NCBI GenBank assembly: GCA_007121115.1
Contig: SKMI01000183.1
Span: 1-5,215 of the forward strand
DNA length: 5,215 nt
Origin: Paracoccaceae bacterium
GTDB taxonomy: Bacteria; Pseudomonadota; Alphaproteobacteria; Rhodobacterales; Rhodobacteraceae
Direction: 5' to 3'
Each line of letters starts with the position of its first letter. The first letter of the stretch is position 1. Positions 1 through 5,096 of the stretch are shown here, piece after piece. The notes beneath the pieces were generated by a model. The model was not told the origin of the DNA and made no database searches. It saw only the letters and a list, made by a program, of their open reading frames with translations. The position numbers and the translations under genes were made by a program.

Positions 1-195
1 GGCCGCGCCCTGTCCGGAGCGTGGCAGTGCCGGACAGGGCGCACTGGGCCGCCATCGCTTGCGGGGTCTTCAATGCCGCGACCACAGGCAGCGGCCAGCG
101 CGGGGCGTCGATGGCGGCATCGTCCGGCGCAAACATCCGGCGCACACACCCGGCGCGCGGCACCCGGTCCGGCGGGCGATGATACGCAATCGCAA
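1..195. other. Stretch without a confident gene, left window edge
   Basis: No recognisable protein is encoded between the window edge and the terminator behind tctA. One minus-strand frame is open from an ATG at 134-136 to the left edge (45 codons, beginning MFAPDDAAIDAPRWPLP). By hand count about 38 of 45 third codon positions and 29 of 45 second positions are G or C, which is compatible with coding. However, no clear Shine-Dalgarno sequence precedes the ATG, and the frame runs through a perfect 13-bp inverted repeat, which is more typical of intergenic DNA. A plus-strand frame ending at 182 is also open, but its second positions are far too GC-rich for a normal protein. The minus-strand frame could be the start of a truncated gene; this is not established. 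Confidence 0.3.
5..42. repeat. Perfect 13-bp inverted repeat
   Basis: GCGCCCTGTCCGG at 5-17 is exactly complementary to CCGGACAGGGCGC at 30-42, with a 12-nt loop at 18-29. Neither strand shows a T-run after the stem, so it is not a textbook intrinsic terminator. It could be a Rho-assisted terminator, an mRNA-stabilising hairpin, or a member of a dispersed repeat family. Its partner gene would lie outside the window. Confidence 0.7.
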
Positions 196-220
196 ACGGG
201 GCGCCGCGCTGGCGCCCCGT
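196..220 (-). terminator. Candidate intrinsic terminator behind tctA
   Basis: A perfect 10-bp stem (ACGGGGCGCC / GGCGCCCCGT) with a 5-nt loop begins 34 nt past the tctA stop codon. Read on the minus strand, the stem is followed by TTTGCGATT, a short and interrupted U-tract. This form, a very GC-rich stem with a weak T-run, is common in high-GC alphaproteobacteria. It is the likely end of the tct operon transcript. No T-run follows on the plus strand, so one-directional action is more likely. Confidence 0.65.
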
Positions 221-254
221 CCGATCCTTGCATCCGCTCTGCGTCCCGGCGGTG

Positions 255-1781
255 TCAGCCTCCGGTGTTCTGGCTGCGGCGGGCCTTGATCTTCTTCCAG
301 ATCAGGGTGATCAGCGGCAGCAGGAACAGGGTCACGGCAACCAGCGCGATGGGCCCCGAAACCGGACGCTGGAAGAAGATCAGCATCGAGCCGTCGGACA
401 TGATCAGCGACTGGCGCAGCGCCTGTTCGGTCGGAGCGCCAAGCACCAGCGCCACCACCAGCGGTGCCATGGGATAATCCAGGCGGCGGATGACGAAGCC
501 GATGATGCCGAAAATGAACACCAACCAGACGTCCAGCATCGAGTTCTGGATCGCATAGGCACCCACGAAGCACAGCACCACGATGATCGGCGTGATGATC
601 GCATAGGGCGTGCGCAGCATCAGCGCCAGCAGCGGCGTTGCCGCCAGGCAGATGATCACCGCCGCCACGTTCGACACATAGAGGCTGGCCACGAAGGACC
701 ACACGAACTCGGGCTGGTCCACGAACAGCCGCGGCCCCGGAATGAACCCCCACATGAAGATCCCGGCCATCAGGATCGCCGCGGTGGGCGAGCCGGGGAT
801 GCCGAGGACCAGCATCGGCAGGATCGACCCCGTTCCGGCGGCGTTGTTCGCTGCCTCGGGCGCCAGCACGCCCTCGGGCGCGCCCTTGCCGAATTTCTCG
901 GGCGTCTTCGAGGTCCGCATGGCGACCCCGTAGGCCATGAACGAGGCCGGGGTGGCGCCCGCGCCCGGCAGGATGCCGGTGACGAAGCCTAGAACCGAAG
1001 AGAACAACGCCAGCCACCATTTCTGCGCCACCAGCTTGAAGGAATCGGTGATGTCCTTCATGCCCAGCTTGGCGGCCTTGGTCATGTCCTCGATCTGCAC
1101 CTTGTAGCGCTCGGCAGCGTTGTTGAGCACCTCGCCCAGCCCGAAGAGCCCGATGGTGATCGGCACGAAGTGGAAGCCCTGCAGCAGTTGCGTCTGCCCG
1201 AAGGTCAGCCGCGGCCGCCCGGTCACCAGATCCAGCCCCACCGTCGCCAGCAGGAACCCTATCGCGATCATGATGAGCGTCTTGCCCACCGCCCCGCCCA
1301 GGCCCACGAAGGTGCCGAAGGCGATCATGAGAACCGCGAACATCTCGGGCGGGCCGAAGCGCAGGGCGGCCAGCGCGAAGGGCAGCGCGAAGAAGGTGAA
1401 CAGCACCGCCCCGATCATGGCACCCACAAAGGACACCGAGAAGGCGATGGACATGGCCAGTTGCGCCTTGCCCTGCTTGGCCAGCGGCCGGCCGTCAAAC
1501 ATGACGGCCACCGACCATGGATTGCCGGGAACCGCAAACAGGATCGAGGTAATCACGCCCCCGTACATCGACCCCCAATAGATCCCGGCGAGCATCACCA
1601 GCGCCGAGATCGGCTCCAGGAACACCGTCACCGGCAGCAGGATCGCCACCCCGGTGGTCCCCCCCACCCCGGGGAGCACCCCCACCAGAAGGCCAAGGAT
1701 CACGCCCAGCATCATGAACCCGATCCGCGTCGGATCCATGATCGTGTTCATGCCGAGCATCAGAAGTTCGAAAGATTCCAT
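255..1781 (-). CDS. tctA: Tripartite tricarboxylate transporter, large permease subunit TctA
   Basis: A 508-residue polytopic inner-membrane protein of the TctA family, the usual length for the family. It forms the translocation path for a carboxylate-type solute delivered by TctC and works with TctB by ion-coupled secondary transport. The family's internally duplicated glycine-rich motifs are visible: GVLPGVGGTTG at residues 34-44 and GILPGAGATPASFMAYG at 269-285. Also present are the segment YWGSMYGGVITSIL (68-81) followed by VPGNP (84-88), and FDGRPLAKQGK (95-105). The C-terminus (WKKIKARRSQNTGG) is basic, as expected for a cytoplasmic tail. The chosen ATG (1779-1781) starts MESFELLMLG and has a GGGGG Shine-Dalgarno-like run 6 nt upstream. 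An ATG 15 codons further up would add an uncharacteristic basic peptide. The gene is last in the operon, 189 nt behind tctB and ahead of a terminator-like hairpin. Family assignment is secure; the substrate is unknown. Confidence 0.96.
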   Translation of the reverse strand: MESFELLMLGMNTIMDPTRIGFMMLGVILGLLVGVLPGVGGTTGVAILLPVTVFLEPISALVMLAGIYWGSMYGGVITSILFAVPGNPWSVAVMFDGRPLAKQGKAQLAMSIAFSVSFVGAMIGAVLFTFFALPFALAALRFGPPEMFAVLMIAFGTFVGLGGAVGKTLIMIAIGFLLATVGLDLVTGRPRLTFGQTQLLQGFHFVPITIGLFGLGEVLNNAAERYKVQIEDMTKAAKLGMKDITDSFKLVAQKWWLALFSSVLGFVTGILPGAGATPASFMAYGVAMRTSKTPEKFGKGAPEGVLAPEAANNAAGTGSILPMLVLGIPGSPTAAILMAGIFMWGFIPGPRLFVDQPEFVWSFVASLYVSNVAAVIICLAATPLLALMLRTPYAIITPIIVVLCFVGAYAIQNSMLDVWLVFIFGIIGFVIRRLDYPMAPLVVALVLGAPTEQALRQSLIMSDGSMLIFFQRPVSGPIALVAVTLFLLPLITLIWKKIKARRSQNTGG

Positions 1782-1970
1782 GGTTCGCCCCCGAAGCCGT
1801 TTGTATGTGGTGTGCCACAGCCGCACGCAGCATTGCGCTTCATTCAGGCTGTTGCACGGTCCCGCATGTCATCTCGCAGTGCCGCCAGCGGGCGCGCTCC
1901 TGCATTTGCCTGTGCGCGCCCTACCCGCAAGCGCGCCGCCGTGCCCACTGGCATCTGCACCTTCAACCGC
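1782..1970 (-). other. Structured 189-nt gap between tctB and tctA
   Basis: This spacer is long for a TTT operon. It holds an inverted repeat, GGGCGCGC at 1890-1897 and GCGCGCCC at 1914-1921, with a 16-nt loop and no T-run behind it. A 36-codon open frame (1844-1954, minus) starts 16 nt past the tctB stop behind a moderate GAAGGTG sequence. Its third-position GC is clearly lower than that of the neighbouring genes, so it is probably not coding. No convincing promoter was found here, so tctA is probably expressed by read-through from tctB. Confidence 0.5.
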
Positions 1971-2468
1971 TCAGATTGGCAATTGCCCGCTGCGGTAGAA
2001 CATGCTCATGGGCATGGGGATGTTGAAGCCGCGCGTCAGCACCGCCCAGAGCACCAGCGGCAGCGCGATCGCGCCGACAATCCCCCAGTACCATTTGATC
2101 CGCCCGTACCAGATCATGAAGAAGCCGATATAAAGCCCCGCAGTGATGTAAATGCCGGCGTAGCGCAGGATGAACACCGCTGCCAGCACCGGCGTGCCGA
2201 CCTTGATCAGATCGACGATCTCCTGGCTGGCCTCGAAGAAAGGGCGCCGGTCCGGATTGCGCCGTGCCAGATAAATGGTCACCAGCGCGCCGGTCATCAT
2301 TAGCACCGTCATCACGAAGGGAAAGAACCCCGGCTCCGGCCCGTTCCAGCCCCAGCCGGGTCCGAGCTTGATCGCCTCGTTCAGCAGCACCGCGCCCCCC
2401 AGCAGGAACAGGATGCAGACCGCGTATTCCATTGTCACGATCTTGATGCGCAGCAGAAAGGACGTCAT
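1971..2468 (-). CDS. tctB: Tripartite tricarboxylate transporter, small membrane subunit TctB
   Basis: A 165-residue protein of the TctB family, which accompanies TctA in the inner membrane. The exact role of TctB in transport is poorly understood, but it is needed for function in studied systems. Hydrophobic segments at about residues 14-34, 48-67, 90-121 (long enough for one bent or two short helices) and 126-145 give the expected small multi-pass topology. The family's glycine/proline signature between the first two helices is present: LGPGWGWNGPEPGFFPF (35-51). The ATG at 2466-2468 has a good Shine-Dalgarno sequence, GAGGG at 2476-2480, 7 nt upstream. An internal methionine at residue 13 lacks one, so the longer start is preferred. 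It lies between tctC and tctA in the canonical order, but with large gaps on both sides (234 and 189 nt). Low sequence conservation is normal for TctB; the context makes the assignment firm. Confidence 0.92.
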   Translation of the reverse strand: MTSFLLRIKIVTMEYAVCILFLLGGAVLLNEAIKLGPGWGWNGPEPGFFPFVMTVLMMTGALVTIYLARRNPDRRPFFEASQEIVDLIKVGTPVLAAVFILRYAGIYITAGLYIGFFMIWYGRIKWYWGIVGAIALPLVLWAVLTRGFNIPMPMSMFYRSGQLPI

Positions 2469-2475
2469 TTTGCTT

Positions 2476-2480
2476 CCCTC
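2476..2480 (-). promoter_or_regulatory. Ribosome binding site of tctB
   Basis: GAGGG lies on the minus strand, 7 nt before the ATG, within GAGGGAAGCAAA. It fixes the start at 2468 rather than the later in-frame methionine, and shows that tctB has its own initiation signal rather than relying on coupling to tctC. Confidence 0.7.
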
Positions 2481-2532
2481 GCGTTCGGATGCCGGGTCGG
2501 GCTGGTGCGTCGCGTAAGCACCTTGCGTCTGG

Positions 2533-2623
2533 GTGACAGTTCACCGATCGCACCTGTGCATTGCGATGCAGTTGCTGTGTCAAATGGCGGCGAACGGGCG
2601 GACTGTGGCTTCGTCACTGTTCA
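2533..2623 (-). promoter_or_regulatory. Possible operator pair and -35 element in front of tctB
   Basis: Two short palindromes lie upstream of tctB: CACTGTTCAGTG (2615-2626) and GGTGACAGTTCACC (2532-2545). Read on the minus strand they share TGAACAGTGAC (2613-2623) and TGAACTGTCAC (2533-2543), matching at 9 of 11 positions. Between them, at 2578-2583, the minus strand reads TTGACA, a perfect sigma-70 -35 hexamer, but no good -10 hexamer lies at 16-18 nt spacing. The arrangement could be a weak internal promoter with regulator sites; it may also be chance. Confidence 0.25.
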
Positions 2624-2666
2624 GTGTTAAGACGCCGCCCCAATCCATCCATCAGGCCGCCAAGGC

Positions 2667-2692
2667 TCCCGGGGGCGCACACGCCCCCGGGA
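2667..2692 (-). terminator. Strong GC hairpin directly behind tctC
   Basis: TCCCGGGGGCG (2667-2677) and CGCCCCCGGGA (2682-2692) form a perfect 11-bp stem with a 4-nt loop, starting 10 nt past the tctC stop codon. No U-tract follows on the minus strand (it continues GCCTTGGCGG), so full intrinsic termination is unlikely. Such hairpins behind genes for periplasmic binding proteins are known to cause partial termination or to protect the upstream mRNA from 3' exonucleases, raising binding protein over membrane subunits. That role here is inferred. Confidence 0.6.
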
Positions 2693-2702
2693 AGTTCAGG
2701 TC

Positions 2703-3755
2703 TCAGCGCTCACGCAGGTCCGGGCGCAGTTCCCATCCAAAGATGTCCTGCATGGCGGCGACATGGTTGTTCTCGAAAGTCACCAGCCACTCGCCGTATT
2801 CCTCGGCGCCCATGAACACCGGGCTCATGGCGTTGTTGACCATGAACTCCTGCCAGTCATCGGTTTCGAAGATGGTGCGGAACAGGTTCTCGTACCAGGC
2901 CACCGCCTCGTCCGGGATCCCCGGCGCGCCCATCACGCCGCGCATCTGGTGCAGACCGCCCACAAGATCGAGGATCTCGGCATAGCTTACGCCGTCCATC
3001 ACCTCCGAATCGGTGCCGATCTCCAGTTCCCAATGCGTGGGCACGTCCGGGAAGGCCGGATCACGCTCGGGCACGAATTGCACGATCGGGATCAGACGCT
3101 CCGGATAGTGCGGCAGCGCCTCGGCGGGCTGGTTCACGTTGAAGTCGATGTGACCGCCCGCCACCTGCGAGGCCACCTCGCCGCCGCCGCCCGCGGGCAC
3201 ATAACGGAACTCCTGGCAGTCCGTCGCCTGCTGCAGCAGGTTGATCTGGACCTCGTCCTCGGACCGCGAGCCCGTTCCCACCGAGGTCAGACGCTCGTTC
3301 TGGCAGCGCTCCAGAAACTCTTCCCAGCTGCCAATGTTGTCGGGGTTGGTGACGAGCCAGAACGGGTCCATCAGCATCTTCGCCAGCGGCGTCAGATCCT
3401 CGGACGGGTACATTACCGGGATCGGCTGCTGCAGCGCCGTGGTCACGAGGCTGTTCAGCGTCGGCGTGATGAAATGCGGATCGCCCGCCTGCCCGGCCAT
3501 GTAGGCCATTGACACCGCCCCCGCGCCGCCGGGCATGTTCACCGGGGTGATCGGCACGGGCGACAGCCCGTACTTCTCGATGATCCCGATCCACAGCCGC
3601 GCGTAGGTGTCCGACCCACCACCCGGCGAGGTCTGGATCACGAATTCGATCGGCCGTGTCGGCTCCCAGTCCGCCATGACCGCAGTCGGTGCTACCAGCG
3701 CCGCCGCCGCCGCAGCGGCCACCGCGCCCGTCTTGAAGCTCTTCGTCGTGCTCAT
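2703..3755 (-). CDS. tctC: Tripartite tricarboxylate transporter, periplasmic binding protein TctC (Bug family)
   Basis: A 350-residue exported solute-binding protein of the TctC/Bug family, which binds carboxylates in the periplasm and hands them to TctA/TctB. Residues 1-28 form a Sec-type signal peptide: K5 and K8, an alanine-rich core at about 11-22, and a probable cleavage site after AVMA (A28|D29). The mature protein begins DWEPTRPIEFVI. Family hallmarks follow: the ligand-loop motif SPGGGSDTYAR (43-53), MPGGAGAVSMAY (74-85), SVGTGSRSEDE (158-168) and the second-domain stretch YVPAGGGGEVASQVAGGHIDF (185-205). Two cysteines, C151 and C180, are the only ones in the mature protein and might form a disulfide. 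The ATG at 3753-3755 has a strong Shine-Dalgarno sequence (AAGGGAGGA, about 5 nt upstream). The 54-codon extension upstream would bury the signal peptide and is rejected. It is the first gene of tctCBA. The substrate cannot be deduced. Confidence 0.95.
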   Translation of the reverse strand: MSTTKSFKTGAVAAAAAAALVAPTAVMADWEPTRPIEFVIQTSPGGGSDTYARLWIGIIEKYGLSPVPITPVNMPGGAGAVSMAYMAGQAGDPHFITPTLNSLVTTALQQPIPVMYPSEDLTPLAKMLMDPFWLVTNPDNIGSWEEFLERCQNERLTSVGTGSRSEDEVQINLLQQATDCQEFRYVPAGGGGEVASQVAGGHIDFNVNQPAEALPHYPERLIPIVQFVPERDPAFPDVPTHWELEIGTDSEVMDGVSYAEILDLVGGLHQMRGVMGAPGIPDEAVAWYENLFRTIFETDDWQEFMVNNAMSPVFMGAEEYGEWLVTFENNHVAAMQDIFGWELRPDLRER

Positions 3756-3757
3756 CT

Positions 3758-3769
3758 CTTTCCTCCCTT
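3758..3769 (-). promoter_or_regulatory. Ribosome binding site of tctC
   Basis: The minus strand reads AAGGGAGGAAAG at 3769-3758, ending 2 nt before the ATG. The GGGAGG core is about 6-7 nt from the start. It decides for the start at 3755, which also places the signal peptide correctly. Confidence 0.85.
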
Positions 3770-3929
3770 GAGATGTGAAACGTGGCCTCTCACACGGCTG
3801 CGCGCCGAGTTGCGATCCACGCCTCCTTACGTGCCGCCATGCGGCCTGCACACCCGTCAACGCCTTCGTCTGCACGCGGTGCACAAGGAAGCAGCCCCTG
3901 CAGGGCAACCCCCACATTCGCCGGTCGCG

Positions 3930-3977
3930 TCACGCCCGGCCCTCCCCGCAGCGCTGCACCTTTCCTCCCGCAGCGCC
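3930..3977 (-). promoter_or_regulatory. tctC leader hairpin with an SD-like loop and a short upstream frame
   Basis: On the minus strand GCGCTGC (3976-3970) and GCAGCGC (3957-3951) are perfectly complementary, extended by one G-U pair. They enclose a 12-nt loop containing GGGAGGAAAG (3969-3960), identical over 10 nt to the tctC ribosome-binding sequence. It is followed at once by a GTG that opens a 9-codon frame (MQRCGEGRA, stop at 3930-3932). The SD-to-GTG distance is somewhat short. Regulation through this leader, or translation of the short frame, is possible but unproven. Confidence 0.25.
3941..3976. repeat. Imperfect direct repeat in the tctC leader
   Basis: CCTCCCCGCAGCGC (3941-3954) and CCTCCCGCAGCGC (3964-3976) are the same apart from one extra C. 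The first copy overlaps a perfect palindrome, GCAGCGCTGC (3948-3957). It may be a binding-site pair or the product of local duplication. Confidence 0.5.
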
Positions 3978-3990
3978 ACTGGTGTCTGGT

Positions 3991-4019
3991 ATAATGTATT
4001 GTTCAAGCCCACCACGCAA
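3991..4019 (-). promoter_or_regulatory. Candidate promoter of tctCBA
   Basis: The 297-nt gap between usp and tctC contains one marked AT-rich island. On the minus strand it offers TTGCGT (4019-4014) as -35 and CATTAT (3996-3991) as -10, 17 nt apart. They match the sigma-70 consensus at 3/6 and 4/6. This would leave a leader of roughly 230 nt before tctC. The direct repeat GTAT-AAT-GTAT in the same island (plus strand, 3989-3999) could also be part of a regulator site. The remainder of the gap (3756-4052) holds no recognisable gene, and no terminator hairpin was seen behind usp. Confidence 0.35.
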
Positions 4020-4052
4020 CCTTCTTGTTCCATCCCCGCATCTGTCGAGACT

Positions 4053-4871
4053 TTAGTGCGACATCAGAATCGGCAGGCGCGCGCCTTCCAGAATGTCCTG
4101 CGTCACACCGCCCAGGATGTCCTCGCGGAACTTGCTGTGCTCGTAGGCGCCCATCACCATCAGGTCCGCGCCGAGCTCCGTGCAGCCATCCATCAGCGTG
4201 CCCGAGATGCCGCGCGACCCAGCTTGCCGCACCAACGCCTTCGCCTTCATGCCATGACGTTTCAGCAGCCCCACCATGTCGTCGCCAGGCCCGGTTTCGG
4301 GCGCCGAACCGACGCTGAGCACCGTCACCTCGGCCCCGGCCGACATCAGCGGCAACGCGTCGCCAAGCGCCCGCGAAGCCGCCCGCTTCCCGTCCCATGC
4401 CAGCACAACACGCTCGCCAAGGGCGCGCGCGGTGTAGTCATGCGGGACAAGAATCACCGGCCGGCCCGACCGCAGCGCCACGACGTCTGGACGCGCCGCC
4501 ATATGCTCGCGCCCCACGGCGGCGGCGCGGCTGCCCATGACCACCAGGTCATAGGATTGCGCACAGCGCGACAGGCTGAACTCGGAACTGTCCTCCAGAT
4601 CGATGAAGCTGGTCTCGACCGATTCGCCGCTGACCCGCTCCGCAAACCCGTCGCGGGTCTCCTCGGCCGCCGCCGCAGCGCGGCGGGTGAGCATTTCCAG
4701 CACATCCTTGGGCATGAGCGTCTGGAACCGGCTTTCCACCGGCGAGGGGCCGCGCCAGACCACCCCGGTCAGATGGGCCTTGTGAGCCCGGGCCAGAAAC
4801 AGGGCCAGCCCAAGCCCGCTCGACCCTTCTGCATCGCCCGAATATGCGGCAAGAATGCTGCTGATCGCCAT
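4053..4871 (-). CDS. Tandem-domain universal stress protein (UspA family)
   Basis: A 272-residue cytoplasmic protein made of two Usp alpha/beta domains, residues about 1-145 and 152-272. Domain 1 opens with a hydrophobic strand (ISSILAAYSG) and closes with YDLVVMGSR (107-115) and RPVILVPHD (137-145). Domain 2 has ERVVLAWDGKRAASRAL (153-169), VTVLSV (182-187), GADLMVMGAYEHSKF (234-248) and a terminal RLPILMSH. The Usp nucleotide-binding pattern G-x2-G-x9-G is seen in domain 2 only, as G241-x2-E244-x9-G254, so the middle glycine is glutamate. Domain 1 has no recognisable copy. Nucleotide binding is therefore uncertain. Usp proteins are generally linked to survival under stress, starvation or oxygen limitation; the role of this one is unknown. 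AAGGAGG at 4881-4887, 9 nt before the ATG, supports the start. The gene lies 297 nt before tctC and 225 nt after fhs, so it may be its own transcription unit. Confidence 0.93.
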   Translation of the reverse strand: MAISSILAAYSGDAEGSSGLGLALFLARAHKAHLTGVVWRGPSPVESRFQTLMPKDVLEMLTRRAAAAAEETRDGFAERVSGESVETSFIDLEDSSEFSLSRCAQSYDLVVMGSRAAAVGREHMAARPDVVALRSGRPVILVPHDYTARALGERVVLAWDGKRAASRALGDALPLMSAGAEVTVLSVGSAPETGPGDDMVGLLKRHGMKAKALVRQAGSRGISGTLMDGCTELGADLMVMGAYEHSKFREDILGGVTQDILEGARLPILMSH

Positions 4872-4880
4872 GCGTCCTCT

Positions 4881-4887
4881 CCTCCTT
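4881..4887 (-). promoter_or_regulatory. Ribosome binding site of the universal stress protein gene
   Basis: AAGGAGG on the minus strand, a near-ideal Shine-Dalgarno sequence, lies 9 nt before the ATG at 4869-4871. It is the strongest initiation signal in the window and suggests high translation. Confidence 0.85.
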
Positions 4888-5004
4888 CTGCCCTGCCGTG
4901 CCTTCGCACAGAGAGCGCCTCCCTCTTGGCGCGTGGCCCGGTCCTTCGGGCATCCGCAAGTTTCAGGCGACAGAATATTGCGAAAGATTCTCCCTTTGCG
5001 CAGG

Positions 5005-5033
5005 ATAGTTATCGCCCGTGCGGCTCATGACAA
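5005..5033 (-). promoter_or_regulatory. Candidate promoter of the universal stress protein gene
   Basis: On the minus strand TTGTCA (5033-5028) matches the -35 consensus at 5 of 6 positions. Seventeen nt downstream lies AACTAT (5010-5005), a 3/6 match to the -10 hexamer. The predicted leader is about 130 nt. The AT-rich surroundings (4970-5046) contrast with the rest of the window. No clear FNR-type palindrome (TTGAT-N4-ATCAA) was found. Confidence 0.3.
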
Positions 5034-5062
5034 GATTCTTTTTCAACCGCACGCAGTTCAAG

Positions 5063-5092
5063 GCGCACCCGCCCCCCCCGGCCCGGATGCGC
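5063..5092 (-). terminator. G-rich hairpin directly behind fhs
   Basis: GCGCACCCG (5063-5071) pairs with CGGATGCGC (5084-5092) through nine pairs, one of them a G-U wobble in RNA, starting 4 nt past the fhs stop codon. The loop includes a run of eight Gs on the minus strand. No U-tract follows, so it may be a weak or Rho-assisted terminator or a 3' stabilising structure. Confidence 0.45.
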
Positions 5093-5096
5093 AGGT

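Noticed and set aside
1..182. Plus-strand frame ending at 182, just before the 196-220 hairpin
   Set aside because: Second codon positions are about three quarters G or C, which is abnormal for a protein, and the peptide shows no recognisable features.
228..992. Plus-strand and shifted minus-strand frames over the 3' half of tctA
   Set aside because: Compositional shadows without recognisable motifs; the TctA frame explains the region completely.
1844..1954. 36-codon frame MPVGTAARLRVGRAQ... between tctB and tctA
   Set aside because: Only about 64% third-position GC by hand count, no hydrophobic segment, and it crosses a hairpin. The moderate Shine-Dalgarno sequence is not enough.
1170..2303. 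377-codon plus-strand open frame opposite tctA and tctB
   Set aside because: The product is a low-complexity string rich in His, Arg, Gln, Ala and Pro, typical of the antisense of GC-rich genes. It lies over two well-identified genes and shows no domain.
3756..3917. 54-codon upstream extension of tctC
   Set aside because: It would place a cysteine- and arginine-rich stretch ahead of a clear signal peptide, and the strong Shine-Dalgarno sequence sits just before the ATG at 3755.
3990..3995. Exact TATAAT on the plus strand
   Set aside because: No acceptable -35 hexamer lies 16-18 nt upstream, and no plus-strand gene follows. The AT-richness is better read as part of the minus-strand control region of tctC.
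3768..5030. 420-codon plus-strand open frame opposite the universal stress protein gene
   Set aside because: Same Arg/His/Ala/Pro-rich antisense character. It spans both gaps and the whole of a convincing Usp gene with a strong ribosome binding site on the other strand.
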